Below, in pieces: positions 1 through 9,021 of a stretch of 64,000 bases of DNA. Both the position numbers and the translations under genes were made by a program. Source of the stretch: Lonepinella sp042485795 (GTDB taxonomy: Bacteria; Pseudomonadota; Gammaproteobacteria; Enterobacterales; Pasteurellaceae); assembly GCF_042485795.1 (NCBI RefSeq), contig NZ_CP169368.1:2046001-2110000 (forward strand). The letters run 5' to 3'. The notes beneath the pieces were generated by a model, which was given only the letters and a program-made list of their open reading frames with translations, was not told where the DNA came from and searched no databases. Numbering within the stretch: the stretch's first letter is position 1; each line of letters begins with the position of its first letter.

Positions 1-2
1 AA

Positions 3-773
3 AGTTTACAAGAATTAGGGGTTCGTTGGGGATTATTTGATCCAACTAGCAGTTCACATAAAGTGGCAGGAAGCCTTGCTGCCAATGGTTTTAGCAATAT
101 TGCAGATAATTTAAATGTGAATTTCGGAGCAGTCAATACCCCTGCTGGTTCGCTGGCATTACAAGTGGCAAAAATTAATGGGCGTTTATTAGATTTAGAA
201 TTAACCGCACTTGAGCGAGAAAATAACGTCAAAATTATTGCCAGCCCCAAATTACTTACCACTAACAAAAAATCAGCGAGCATTAAACAAGGTACTGAAA
301 TCCCTTATGTATCGACCAACGAAAAAAGCGGTTCGCAAAATGTAGAATTTCGTGAAGCCGTATTAGGCTTAGAAGTAACTCCCCATATTTCACAAGATAA
401 TGCCATTTTGTTGGATCTTATCGTCAGCCAAAATTCGCCTGGAGCAGCAGTACAATCTGGTGAAGGAGAGGTGATCACCATTGATAAACAAGAAATTAAC
501 ACGCAAGTATTTGCCAAAGATGGCGAAACCATTGTATTAGGTGGTGTATTTCAAGATACATTAAGTAAAGGTGTCGATAAAGTCCCTGTATTAGGTGATA
601 TTCCTGTGGTAAAACATCTATTCCGTAAACAAAATGATAAACACCAGAAACGAGAATTAGTCATTTTTGTTACCCCACATATTTTAAAACAAGGACAATC
701 TATTCAAGATTTTGAGAAGAGTCGCCAGAAAGACAACAAAATTGTCGAAAGCAGAGGGAAGTTAATTGAATAG
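3..773 (+). CDS. comE: Type IV pilus / competence secretin, C-terminal part (5' end outside window)
   Basis: This is the C-terminal 256 or so residues of an outer-membrane secretin of the PilQ/ComE family, the channel for type IV pili and for DNA entry in competence. The frame is open to the left edge, so the true start lies outside; the GTG at 63 is internal. The conserved secretin core is visible: 'NNVKIIASPKLLTTNKKSA', 'GTEIPYVS', 'VTPHIS', 'DGETIVLGGVF' and 'KVPVLGDIPVVKHLFR', ending with 'RELVIFVTPHIL'. It ends at a bidirectional terminator and converges on acpP. The Haemophilus name comE is used because the uptake signals indicate Pasteurellaceae; pilQ is the equivalent elsewhere. Confidence 0.92.
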   Translation, partial: SLQELGVRWGLFDPTSSSHKVAGSLAANGFSNIADNLNVNFGAVNTPAGSLALQVAKINGRLLDLELTALERENNVKIIASPKLLTTNKKSASIKQGTEIPYVSTNEKSGSQNVEFREAVLGLEVTPHISQDNAILLDLIVSQNSPGAAVQSGEGEVITIDKQEINTQVFAKDGETIVLGGVFQDTLSKGVDKVPVLGDIPVVKHLFRKQNDKHQKRELVIFVTPHILKQGQSIQDFEKSRQKDNKIVESRGKLIE

Positions 774-779
774 AAAAAA

Positions 780-806
780 TTTAGGCGGTTATTAAAACCG
801 CCTAAA
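780..806. terminator. Bidirectional terminator between comE and acpP
   Basis: TTAGGCGGTT and AACCGCCTAA form a perfect 10-bp stem around a 5-nt loop, with A and T runs outside. It sits between two convergent genes and can serve both. Confidence 0.8.
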
Positions 807-811
807 AGAAA

Positions 812-1042
812 TTATTGATTGTTTTGAACGTAATCAATCGCAGATTGAACAGTGGTAATTTTCTCAGCTTCTTCATCAGGAATTTCAATATCAAATTCTT
901 CTTCTAAAGCCATTACTAATTCAACGGTATCTAAAGAATCTGCACCTAAATCTTCAATAAATGAAGCTTCAGATTTTACTTCTTCTTCCTTAACACCTAA
1001 TTGTTCAACAATGATTTTTTTTACGCGTTCTTCAATGCTCAT
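812..1042 (-). CDS. acpP: Acyl carrier protein
   Basis: Small acidic carrier of growing acyl chains in type II fatty acid synthesis, 76 residues, close to the usual 77-78. The 4'-phosphopantetheine attachment motif GADSLDTVELVM is present with Ser36 as the modified residue. It is the last gene of the plsX-fabH-fabD-fabG-acpP cluster. A 239-bp gap containing a strong hairpin separates it from fabG, so it probably also has its own promoter, as expected for a highly abundant protein. Confidence 0.97.
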   Translation of the reverse strand: MSIEERVKKIIVEQLGVKEEEVKSEASFIEDLGADSLDTVELVMALEEEFDIEIPDEEAEKITTVQSAIDYVQNNQ

Positions 1043-1214
1043 TTTTGTTTCCTATTGTAATTTACCTAAATGGTGAGAGTTGTTAGTTTATGGATTTTTA
1101 CAAAACTTGCAAGTGTTTTATTACAGGTCAAACCGCAAAAACCCTATACAATTAGGCTAATTCTACCATTAAGAAAAGAGTTTGGCTAGATAAAAACCCA
1201 TTCAAAATGGAAAA

Positions 1215-1281
1215 AGTAGGCAAAATTAGAGTGTGTTTTCTTCGCTTACTTGCTTTTGCTCATGCAAAAGCAAGTAAGAAA
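1215..1281 (-). repeat. Hairpin between fabG and acpP, partial copy of dispersed element 1
   Basis: A perfect 15-bp stem (arms 1245-1259 and 1264-1278, loop TCAT) begins just after the fabG stop codon. On the minus strand it is followed by GAAGAAAACACAC, which resembles the segment following the first hairpin of the longer element at 9022-9269. It may attenuate or process the fabG-acpP transcript. Nothing else recognisable lies in the 1043-1281 gap. Confidence 0.6.
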
Positions 1282-2010
1282 CTAAGCCATGTACATGCCA
1301 CCATTAACGTGCAATGTATTTCCTGTAATATAACCCGCATCATCAGATGCCAAAAATGCAACTGCTTTCGCAATATCTTTCGGATCACCTAAACGACCAG
1401 CAGGCACCGCAGCAAGCGTAACAGCTTTTTGCTCTTCAGTCAGAGCTTCCGTCATATCTGTTGCAATAAAACCAGGTGCTACTACATTTACCGTAATACC
1501 ACGCGAAGCGACTTCTTTAGCTAATGCTTTACTAAAACCGATTAAGCCTGCTTTAGCTGCACAGTAATTTGTTTGCCCAGCATTGCCCATTGAACCCACT
1601 ACAGAACCAATGGTAATAATCCGTCCAAAGCGTTTTTTCATCATGGACCGTAGCATCGCTTTAGATAAATAGAACACAGAGGTTAAGTTGGTTTGTAAAA
1701 TATCAAACCATTCTTCGTCTTTCATTCGCATTAACAGATTATCACGTGTAATCCCTGCATTATTGACTAAAATATCAATATCACCATGTTCAGCTTTAAT
1801 TTTTGCTAGAACCTCTTCTATTGAGTTTTGATCTGCCACATTTAATACCAGACCTTTACCTTGTTCACCTAAATAAGCGGAAATACTTTCAGCCCCTTTT
1901 TCAGATGTAGCTGTACCAATAACAAATGCACCTTTGCTAACCAATTCTTCAGCAATAGCTTTACCAATACCACGAGTTGCCCCTGTGACTAATGCGATTT
2001 TACCTTGCAT
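1282..2010 (-). CDS. fabG: 3-oxoacyl-[acyl-carrier-protein] reductase
   Basis: NADPH-dependent reductase of 3-oxoacyl-ACP in fatty acid elongation; a short-chain dehydrogenase of 242 residues (family about 244). The Rossmann nucleotide motif TGATRGIG is at residues 9-16, NNAG follows near residue 86, and the catalytic Ser and YCAAK motif are near residues 136 and 149. The C-terminus (GNTLHVNGGMYMA) is typical of FabG. It lies 20 bp downstream of fabD on the same strand. Confidence 0.96.
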   Translation of the reverse strand: MQGKIALVTGATRGIGKAIAEELVSKGAFVIGTATSEKGAESISAYLGEQGKGLVLNVADQNSIEEVLAKIKAEHGDIDILVNNAGITRDNLLMRMKDEEWFDILQTNLTSVFYLSKAMLRSMMKKRFGRIITIGSVVGSMGNAGQTNYCAAKAGLIGFSKALAKEVASRGITVNVVAPGFIATDMTEALTEEQKAVTLAAVPAGRLGDPKDIAKAVAFLASDDAGYITGNTLHVNGGMYMA

Positions 2011-2030
2011 AATTTCTCCTTTTAATTTTA

Positions 2031-2972
2031 TTAAGCCAATAGCTCTTTTACGCTTTCTAATGATTTCACATCATTGACTGCTATCGCTGTAAGATCTTTG
2101 ACAATGCGACTTGTTAAGCCAGTTAATACTTTATTCGGTCCAATTTCTACTAAGACTTCTACACCACCGCTTTTTGCCATTTTTTCTACACTTTCCGTCC
2201 AGCGTACTGGGCTATAAAGTTGGCGTACAAGTGCGGTGCGAATAGCTGAACTTTCGTTTTCGGTTTTGACATCAACGTTATTAATCACTGGGGTAATAGG
2301 CGATTTTACCGCAATACTTTCTAAAGCAACGGCTAATTGATCAGCAGCTGGTTTCATTAATGCACAATGTGATGGCACACTCACCGCTAAAGGTAAGGCA
2401 CGTTTTGCACCTGCTTCTTTACACGCCACAGCTGCACGCTCAACCGCTGCTTTCGAACCAGCAATCACTACTTGTCCTGGTGAGTTAAAGTTCACTGCAG
2501 AAACCACTTCACCCTGTTCCGCTGCCTTACACGCATTGATAATACTGTCATTATCTAATCCGATAATCGCATACATTGCTCCCGTCCCCTCAGGTACGGC
2601 TTGTTGCATTAACCGACCACGTAATTCCACCAGTTTGATTGCATCTTGGAAATCTATTGCTTCAGCACAAACTAATGCCGAATATTCACCCAAACTGTGT
2701 CCTGCCATAAGGTCTGGTTTTAGATCAGGATATTGTTGTTGCCAAACACGATAAATTGCCACAGAAGCGGCAAGTAAAGCAGGTTGGGTTTGCCAAGTTT
2801 TGTTTAATTCTTCTGCGGAACCTTGCTGAACTAATTGCCATAAATCATAACCAAGCACTTCTGAAGCCTGTTTAAACGTTTGTTCTACTACAGGAAATTC
2901 GGTGGCTAATTCCGCTAACATTCCTACACTTTGCGAACCTTGACCGGGGAAAACCATTGCAAATTTTTTCAT
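2031..2972 (-). CDS. fabD: Malonyl-CoA:ACP transacylase
   Basis: Transfers malonyl from CoA to ACP, supplying the extender unit for fatty acid synthesis. It has 313 residues, against about 309 in E. coli. The N-terminal VFPGQGSQ motif and the nucleophile elbow GHSLGEYSAL (Ser93) are present, with the partner His in SVPSHCALM near residue 202. It lies between fabH and fabG in the operon, and its start is preceded by a purine-rich ribosome binding site. Confidence 0.96.
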   Translation of the reverse strand: MKKFAMVFPGQGSQSVGMLAELATEFPVVEQTFKQASEVLGYDLWQLVQQGSAEELNKTWQTQPALLAASVAIYRVWQQQYPDLKPDLMAGHSLGEYSALVCAEAIDFQDAIKLVELRGRLMQQAVPEGTGAMYAIIGLDNDSIINACKAAEQGEVVSAVNFNSPGQVVIAGSKAAVERAAVACKEAGAKRALPLAVSVPSHCALMKPAADQLAVALESIAVKSPITPVINNVDVKTENESSAIRTALVRQLYSPVRWTESVEKMAKSGGVEVLVEIGPNKVLTGLTSRIVKDLTAIAVNDVKSLESVKELLA

Positions 2973-3022
2973 TTTTCTTTCCTTCTCTAAAAAATTCTAA
3001 AAAAACACCGCACTTTTTACAG

Positions 3023-3973
3023 TTAGTAACGCACTAAAGCCGAACCCCAAGTCCAACCACCACCAAAGGCTTCAAGCAATAAAAGCTGACCGCGTTGAAT
3101 ACGTCCATCACGAATTGCTTCGTCTAAAGCGGTTGGCACTGTTGCCGCACTGGTATTAGCATATTTATCAAGCGTTACCACCACTTGCGACATATCCATT
3201 TCTAATTTTTTTGCCGTTGCTGAAATAATGCGTAGATTAGCTTGATGTGGCACTAACCAGTCAATAGCAGATTTATCTAAATTATTTGCTCTCAAAGTTT
3301 CTTCTACCACATTAGCCAATTCTCGCACGGCTAATTTAAAGGTTTCGTTACCTTGCATTTGAATAAAACCCGATTTTTCATCACCACGATTAGATTGCGG
3401 TAATAATAAGGTTTCATGGTGATCAGGGCTAGAATGTAAATGGCTAGATATAATACCTTGTTGTTCACTAGCTTCTAAAATCACTGCACCTGCACCATCA
3501 CCAAATAAAATCACTGTACCACGATCAGTTTCATCTAAATTACGCGAATTAAGATCTGAACCAATGACTAGGGCTTTTTTTACTTGCCCAGTGCGAATAA
3601 ATTGGTCTGCTACCGTTAAAGCATACACAAACCCTGTACAAGCCGCTGCAACATCAAAAGCAATAGCATCATCAATGTCTAATAGGGTTTGAATTTGGCA
3701 TGCAGCACTGGGATAAGCATGTGAATTTGTAGTTGTCCCCACTACGATTAAATCAATATCATTAGGATCAAGATTTACCTGTTCAAGTGCCTTTTGAGCG
3801 GCTTGATACCCCATTGTAGCAACGGTTTCATCTGCCCCTGCAATACGGCGTTCTCTAATACCTGAACGAGTAACAATCCATTCGTCAGAGGTATCTACCA
3901 TTTTTTCTAAATCGGCGTTAGTTCTAACTTGTTGTGGTAAATAACTACCAGTGCTTAAAATTCGACTATACAT
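3023..3973 (-). CDS. fabH: 3-oxoacyl-ACP synthase III
   Basis: Initiates fatty acid synthesis by condensing acetyl-CoA with malonyl-ACP. The 316 residues include the catalytic Cys112 in AAACTGFVYAL, the His of VPHQANLRI and the Asn of YANTSAATVP, i.e. the full Cys-His-Asn triad of a thiolase fold. It follows plsX and precedes fabD, the standard order. Confidence 0.97.
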   Translation of the reverse strand: MYSRILSTGSYLPQQVRTNADLEKMVDTSDEWIVTRSGIRERRIAGADETVATMGYQAAQKALEQVNLDPNDIDLIVVGTTTNSHAYPSAACQIQTLLDIDDAIAFDVAAACTGFVYALTVADQFIRTGQVKKALVIGSDLNSRNLDETDRGTVILFGDGAGAVILEASEQQGIISSHLHSSPDHHETLLLPQSNRGDEKSGFIQMQGNETFKLAVRELANVVEETLRANNLDKSAIDWLVPHQANLRIISATAKKLEMDMSQVVVTLDKYANTSAATVPTALDEAIRDGRIQRGQLLLLEAFGGGWTWGSALVRY

Positions 3974-4014
3974 AGTTTTCTCATTATCTTTTATAATTTG
4001 TTAATCTTTTAAGG

Positions 4015-5034
4015 CTAATATTTTTCTAATCCAGCCAAAATCTTCTGTGGAATTTGTTGGCGAACCTGTAATGCCGCATCTTTAATTGCATTATCAAATG
4101 CCTCTACATTGGCACTACCGTGGCTTTTCACCACCACGGAAGTTAATCCAATTAAAGATGCCCCATTGTATTGATCAGGATTAATACTTTTTAAGCGTTG
4201 GTAACTATCTTTAAATAATCGACTCATCAACCAATTAAATAACGGTTTTAATAAATGATTACGTGATTTTCCCTTTAGTAAACCAATCACATTTTTCGCC
4301 GCCCCCTCAAGGGTCTTTAACGCAATATTACCAGCAAAACCATCACTCACAATCACATCAGCATTGCCATTGAGTAAATAATTGCCCTCAATAAAACCAA
4401 TATAATTAAGTGCGGTGTCTTTTTCCAACATTTCTGCGGCAACGCGAATGGATTGATGACCTTTAATTGCTTCTACACCAATATTTAATAAAGCAATTCG
4501 TGGATATACTAAGTTTAACTGATTTTCAGCAAAAATCGATCCCATTAAGGCAAATTGATATAAATTTTCTGCATCACAATCAATATTTGCTCCAAGATCT
4601 AACATTACCGACCGCTTACCATCAATGGTAGGCAATAATGCCAGTAACGCTGGACGCTGAATTCCCTTTAAAGGTTGTAAAATGACTTTCGATAAACCCA
4701 TTAATGCTGCGGTATTTCCAGCACTAACACACCCTTGTGCCTCCCCTTTTTGCACGGCTTCAATCGCTAATCGCATCGAACTTCCCCTACTATGACGTAA
4801 GGCATAGGTTAAACCTTGATCATTCTCAATTTGATGCGAGGTATGATAAATAGTTAGACGTTCAACTAATGCTTTCGGAGCATTGACGAGAAAAGGAGCA
4901 ATCTGTTGGCTATCGCCAAACAATAGCAAAGATAGCATTGGATCATTTTCCAATGCTTTCAACGATGCGGGGATAGTAATACGGGGACCAATGTCCCCGC
5001 CCATCACATCTAACGCAAGGGTTAGACGACTCAA
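4015..5034 (-). CDS. plsX: Phosphate acyltransferase PlsX
   Basis: Makes acyl-phosphate from acyl-ACP and phosphate, the first step of PlsX/PlsY phospholipid synthesis; peripheral membrane protein. 339 residues, usual family size. The N-terminus ALDVMGGD, the central SAGNTAALM and the VSDGFAGNIALKTLEG motif are diagnostic. It lies 21 bp downstream of rpmF. Confidence 0.95.
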   Translation of the reverse strand: MSRLTLALDVMGGDIGPRITIPASLKALENDPMLSLLLFGDSQQIAPFLVNAPKALVERLTIYHTSHQIENDQGLTYALRHSRGSSMRLAIEAVQKGEAQGCVSAGNTAALMGLSKVILQPLKGIQRPALLALLPTIDGKRSVMLDLGANIDCDAENLYQFALMGSIFAENQLNLVYPRIALLNIGVEAIKGHQSIRVAAEMLEKDTALNYIGFIEGNYLLNGNADVIVSDGFAGNIALKTLEGAAKNVIGLLKGKSRNHLLKPLFNWLMSRLFKDSYQRLKSINPDQYNGASLIGLTSVVVKSHGSANVEAFDNAIKDAALQVRQQIPQKILAGLEKY

Positions 5035-5055
5035 GTTATTACCTTATAACAGCAA

Positions 5056-5226
5056 TTACTTATTGATCACTTTACGACCACGGTAGAAACCGTCAGCAGT
5101 AACGTGATGACGTAAATGAGTTTCACCACTTGCTTTATCAACTGATACTGCAGCAGTAGTCAAGGCATCGTGAGAGCGACGCATATCACGACGTGAACGA
5201 GATTTTTTATTTTGTTGAACAGCCAC
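5056..5226 (-). CDS. rpmF: 50S ribosomal protein L32 (GTG start)
   Basis: A 56-residue basic protein beginning (M)AVQQNKKSRSRRDMRR and ending GFYRGRKVINK, matching bacterial L32. The start is GTG at 5224-5226: it gives the conserved N-terminus, and GGAGATAAGC lies just upstream on the minus strand. It is short enough to be missed by length-filtered gene finding. The position between yceD and plsX is the conserved yceD-rpmF-plsX order. Confidence 0.95.
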   Translation of the reverse strand: MAVQQNKKSRSRRDMRRSHDALTTAAVSVDKASGETHLRHHVTADGFYRGRKVINK

Positions 5227-5243
5227 GGGCTTATCTCCTAAAT

Positions 5244-5768
5244 TTACTTTTGCTTTAAACTAGCTAATACAGAGAACGGGTTCGGTTTTTTTGCCAATTC
5301 TTCTGGCAATTCACCAAATACCTGTTCCGCTACGGACACTTCACAGTGTTCAGATGAATGCATTGGAACGATAGGTAAAGACAAAATAAATTCATCTTCA
5401 ATCGTACCAAGTAAATCTATTTCACCAAATTGATTAAATTCAATTGGTTCATAAATTTCGGGTAATTCATCGGCTCGATCCAAATTAGCCACTGGGCTAT
5501 AACAGAAATCACAGCTTAGTGTTTGTACAAAAGGTTGTTCACAACGTTGACACTCGAGTTCGACATCAACTGTTGCATGACCTTTCATTACTACCAACTT
5601 TTGCGGATCAATGAAAAACGATAATGTCACCAGTGCATCACCAAGCACTTTTACTACAGACTCATTCAGACGTTCAAGCTGACTAGCGGCATAATAGCCA
5701 TCATAATCAAGTCTTCGTTGGGCATCTTTAACAGGATCTGTCGTTAGGGGTAGTTTTACCTTTTGCAT
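5244..5768 (-). CDS. yceD: YceD family protein (DUF177), 23S rRNA accumulation
   Basis: 174 residues; family members support accumulation of 23S rRNA and sit next to rpmF in most proteobacteria. The paired cysteine motif CQRCEQPF in the middle and the acidic segment that follows are typical of DUF177. It is the first gene of the minus-strand cluster running to acpP; a promoter is expected in the AT-rich gap 5769-5965 shared with psd. Confidence 0.92.
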   Translation of the reverse strand: MQKVKLPLTTDPVKDAQRRLDYDGYYAASQLERLNESVVKVLGDALVTLSFFIDPQKLVVMKGHATVDVELECQRCEQPFVQTLSCDFCYSPVANLDRADELPEIYEPIEFNQFGEIDLLGTIEDEFILSLPIVPMHSSEHCEVSVAEQVFGELPEELAKKPNPFSVLASLKQK

Positions 5769-5965
5769 AGGGTGCGAATATTACCTTTTGATCGCCAATT
5801 AGTCAAAGAAAATTATCATTTTTTCTGCGAAAAGTCGATAATCTAATGAAAATTTAATTTAATTGTATCTACTTATTAAACCAGTTACTCAATTTAACCT
5901 AAATTTAAAGATTAATGCTATAATTAAAATGGAGTGATTATTTATTATTTAAGGAAAATGAATTT

Positions 5966-6835
5966 ATGAATCAATTAACCTATTGGCAGCGTGTGAAAAT
6001 TGCTTTTCAGTACGTTATGCCACAACTTTATCTAACGCAATTAGCAGGGTGGTTTGCCAAGCAAAAATGGGGGGCGGTAACTCACTTTGCGATTAAATTA
6101 TTTGCTAAGAAATACAAAGTAAATATGCAAGAAGCAACTAAAACTGAATTTCATGCTTACGAGAGCTTCAATGAATTTTTTATTCGTTCCTTGTCAGAAA
6201 ATGCTCGACAAATCAATCAAGATGCCTCTACACTGTGCTTACCTGCTGATGGCAAAATTAGCCAATGTGGGCGTATTTCTGATAATTTATTATTACAGGC
6301 AAAAGGTCACTTTTTTAGCTTAAATGATCTGTTAGCGGAAGATCAAGAATTAGTCAATGAATTTAAAAATGGTGAGTTCGCTACCACGTATTTATCACCC
6401 AGTGATTACCACCGCGTCCACATGCCTTGTAACGCTACCTTACGCAAAATGATTTATGTCCCAGGAGATTTATTCTCGGTTAATCCATTCTTAAATACCC
6501 ATGTTCCTAACTTATTAGCTCGTAATGAACGTGTTATTTGTGTGTTTGATACTGAATTTGGTAAAATGATCCAAATTTTAGTGGGAGCAACCATTACCGC
6601 TAGCATTAGTACCGCTTGGGCTGGTATCATCACACCGCCACGTCCTAATGAAGTAAAAACTTGGACTTACGAAGGCGAAAACGCAATGAAACTTCAGAAA
6701 GGTCAAGAAATGGGTGCATTTCAACTCGGTTCAACCGTCATTAATTTATTTCAATCCAATAAAGTCCGTTTAGCTGACAACTTAGATGTGGATGCTGTAA
6801 CCCGAGTTGGTCAAGTTCTCGCTTATAAAAAATAA
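5966..6835 (+). CDS. psd: Phosphatidylserine decarboxylase proenzyme
   Basis: Converts phosphatidylserine to phosphatidylethanolamine at the inner membrane. The 289-residue proenzyme contains the LGST self-cleavage motif at about residues 254-257; Ser256 becomes the pyruvoyl group. Other conserved blocks are LSPSDYHRVHMP and GATITASI. The start at 5966 is preceded by AAGGAAAATGAATTT. It transcribes toward fklB with a 33-bp gap. Confidence 0.96.
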   Translation: MNQLTYWQRVKIAFQYVMPQLYLTQLAGWFAKQKWGAVTHFAIKLFAKKYKVNMQEATKTEFHAYESFNEFFIRSLSENARQINQDASTLCLPADGKISQCGRISDNLLLQAKGHFFSLNDLLAEDQELVNEFKNGEFATTYLSPSDYHRVHMPCNATLRKMIYVPGDLFSVNPFLNTHVPNLLARNERVICVFDTEFGKMIQILVGATITASISTAWAGIITPPRPNEVKTWTYEGENAMKLQKGQEMGAFQLGSTVINLFQSNKVRLADNLDVDAVTRVGQVLAYKK

Positions 6836-6868
6836 TCAATTCATAAAATTCATAAAAAAGGAAAATCT

Positions 6869-7495
6869 ATGTCAATTTTTGACTCAGTAAAATTAGTAAC
6901 AACTGCTGAAAAAGGCGGTTATGGTATCGGTTTACAAATTGGTCAACAGCTTGCTGATAGTGGTATGCAAGTTTCTGCGGAAGCTGTTGCCAAGGGTATT
7001 TATGATGTATTAAATCAAAATAAACCAGCCATAGATTTAAGTGAAGTCACTACAGCTTTACAACAAATTCAACAACAAGCACAAGAAGTGGCAAATGCAC
7101 AATTTAAACAAATTGAAGACGAAGGTCGTGCATTCTTAGTGGAAAATGCCAAAAAAGATAATGTAAAAGTCACTGAAACAGGCTTACAATATGAAGTATT
7201 AAATCAAGGCAATGGCAATAAACCTACTCGCCAAGACAGTGTACGTGTACATTACACTGGCAAACTGATTGATGGTACTACCTTCGATAGCTCTGTGGTA
7301 CGTGGTACTCCAGCGGAATTCCCTGTAAGTGGTGTTATTGCTGGTTGGACAGAAGCTCTCCAGTTAATGCCTGTAGGCTCAAAATGGCGGTTAACTATTC
7401 CACATAATCTTGCCTACGGTGAACGTGGTGCAGGTCAATCCATTCCACCGTTTAGTGTATTGGTGTTTGAAGTGGAATTGTTGGATATTTTGTAA
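6869..7495 (+). CDS. fklB: FKBP-type peptidyl-prolyl isomerase FklB
   Basis: Rotamase of 208 residues with an N-terminal helical dimerisation half (YGIGLQIGQQLADSG) and a C-terminal FKBP domain (VRVHYTGKLIDGTTFDSS, FPVSGVIAGWTEAL, PHNLAYGERGAG, FEVELLDIL). Length and order match E. coli FKBP22. The start follows an AAAAAGGAAAATCT ribosome binding site. Confidence 0.93.
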   Translation: MSIFDSVKLVTTAEKGGYGIGLQIGQQLADSGMQVSAEAVAKGIYDVLNQNKPAIDLSEVTTALQQIQQQAQEVANAQFKQIEDEGRAFLVENAKKDNVKVTETGLQYEVLNQGNGNKPTRQDSVRVHYTGKLIDGTTFDSSVVRGTPAEFPVSGVIAGWTEALQLMPVGSKWRLTIPHNLAYGERGAGQSIPPFSVLVFEVELLDIL

Positions 7496-7505
7496 TGCTA
7501 ACCCC

Positions 7506-7534
7506 AAAAGTGCGGTATTTTTTACCGCACTTTT
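7506..7534. terminator. Inverted pair of uptake signals acting as terminator
   Basis: AAAAGTGCGGTA and TACCGCACTTTT pair across a T-rich loop between the convergent fklB and ispH genes. Two oppositely oriented uptake signals forming an intrinsic terminator is a known Pasteurellaceae arrangement. Confidence 0.85.
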
Positions 7535-7540
7535 CTAGTT

Positions 7541-8485
7541 CTAACTCACTTCCTTAATCCGCAACTCTTTAGGCACTTCAAAAACCGTATTTTCTTCACA
7601 GCCTTGTAGTTCTTCCACTTCTGTTACGCCCAGCTCTTTCAAACGACTAATCACCGATTGTACCAACACTTCGGGAGCAGAAGCACCAGCCGTTAAGCCG
7701 ATGGTTTCAACACCTTTTAACCATTCAGGATCAATATCGGTCGCATCATCAAGTAATTTCGCAGGTGTTCCCATTCTATTAGATAACTCAGCTAAACGAT
7801 TTGAATTAGAGGAATTTTTGGAACCGACCACAATTACCAAATCCGATTGCTCGGCTAAATCTCGCACCGCCTGCTGACGATTGGTGGTCGCATAGCAAAT
7901 ATCATTTTTACGAGGACCTTGAATACTCGGATATTTTTGTTTTAACGCCTCAATCACATCTGCGGTATCATCAATAGACAGTGTGGTTTGGGTCATAAAG
8001 GTGAGATCTTCATTGTCATGCAATTTGAGTTTAGCAATATCTTCCACATCTTCCACAAGGAAAATACCGCCGTCATCATTACTATATTGCCCCATTGTAC
8101 CTTGCACTTCGGGGTGTCCTTGGTGTCCGATTAAAATAGCTTTGGTGCCTTTTTTACTGGCACGAGCCACTTGCATGTGGACTTTGGTGACCAATGGGCA
8201 AGTGGCATCAAATACTCTCAGATTTCGGCGTTTGGCTTCCTGCCGTACCGCCTGCGATACGCCATGAGCAGAGAAAATCACAATCGAACCATCTGGCACT
8301 TCGTCCAATTCTTCGACAAAAATTGCCCCACGTTCCCGCAATCCATTGACGACAAAACGGTTATGTACCACTTCGTGACGTACGTAAATCGGTGCCCCAT
8401 GAATTTCTAACGCAAGTTCAACAATGCTAATCGCTCGGTCAACGCCCGCACAGAATCCTCTCGGGTTGGCTAAAATGATTTTCAC
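7541..8485 (-). CDS. ispH: 4-hydroxy-3-methylbut-2-enyl diphosphate reductase
   Basis: Last enzyme of the MEP isoprenoid pathway, yielding IPP and DMAPP; an iron-sulfur enzyme. 314 residues. The three cluster cysteines are in RGFCAGVDRA (Cys12), DATCPLVTKVH and NDICYATTNRQ. It overlaps the end of lspA by 4 bp, indicating a coupled lspA-ispH pair, the usual context. Confidence 0.97.
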   Translation of the reverse strand: MKIILANPRGFCAGVDRAISIVELALEIHGAPIYVRHEVVHNRFVVNGLRERGAIFVEELDEVPDGSIVIFSAHGVSQAVRQEAKRRNLRVFDATCPLVTKVHMQVARASKKGTKAILIGHQGHPEVQGTMGQYSNDDGGIFLVEDVEDIAKLKLHDNEDLTFMTQTTLSIDDTADVIEALKQKYPSIQGPRKNDICYATTNRQQAVRDLAEQSDLVIVVGSKNSSNSNRLAELSNRMGTPAKLLDDATDIDPEWLKGVETIGLTAGASAPEVLVQSVISRLKELGVTEVEELQGCEENTVFEVPKELRIKEVS

Positions 8486-8988
8486 GCTTTTTTCTCGCTC
8501 TTTTTATGTTCACCATTTTTTAAGGCATCCAGTACCAACAACCCTGCCCCCACACAGATAGCAATATCCGCCACATTAAACACGGGATAATGCCAATCTT
8601 GCCAATAAAAATCCAAAAAATCGACCACGAAACCGTGATACATGCGATCCACCATATTACCTAATGCTCCGCCAATAATCAGGGCATAAGCAGAATTTTG
8701 TAACTTTTGAAGTGCGGTGTTTTTTTGCAGAAAATAAATTAATATGGCAGAAATGGTTAATGCTAGCCCAATAAAAAAGTATTTTTGCCAACCACTGTGA
8801 TCGGCTAAAAAACTAAACGCTGCCCCTGTGTTGCGGGCGTAGGTTAGGTTAAAAATTGGGAGTATGTTGATGCTTTCGTAGAGTTGGAAATTTTCTACGA
8901 TGATGTATTTGGTCGCAAGATCGGCGATAAAGGCGAAGAGTGCGAGCCAGAGGTAGGGTAAGCCGTTTTTGTTTTGTTTTGATGTCAT
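8482..8988 (-). CDS. lspA: Lipoprotein signal peptidase (signal peptidase II)
   Basis: Inner-membrane aspartyl protease that removes lipoprotein signal peptides. 168 residues with four hydrophobic segments. The two catalytic aspartates are in NMVDRMYHGFVVDF and FNVADIAI. It stands between ileS and ispH, the classic ileS-lspA order, but here a 300-bp gap with a structured repeat separates it from ileS. Confidence 0.95.
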   Translation of the reverse strand: MTSKQNKNGLPYLWLALFAFIADLATKYIIVENFQLYESINILPIFNLTYARNTGAAFSFLADHSGWQKYFFIGLALTISAILIYFLQKNTALQKLQNSAYALIIGGALGNMVDRMYHGFVVDFLDFYWQDWHYPVFNVADIAICVGAGLLVLDALKNGEHKKSEKKA

Positions 8989-9021
8989 TATTTTGTTTTT
9001 TATAAATTTGGTTGATTTTAA

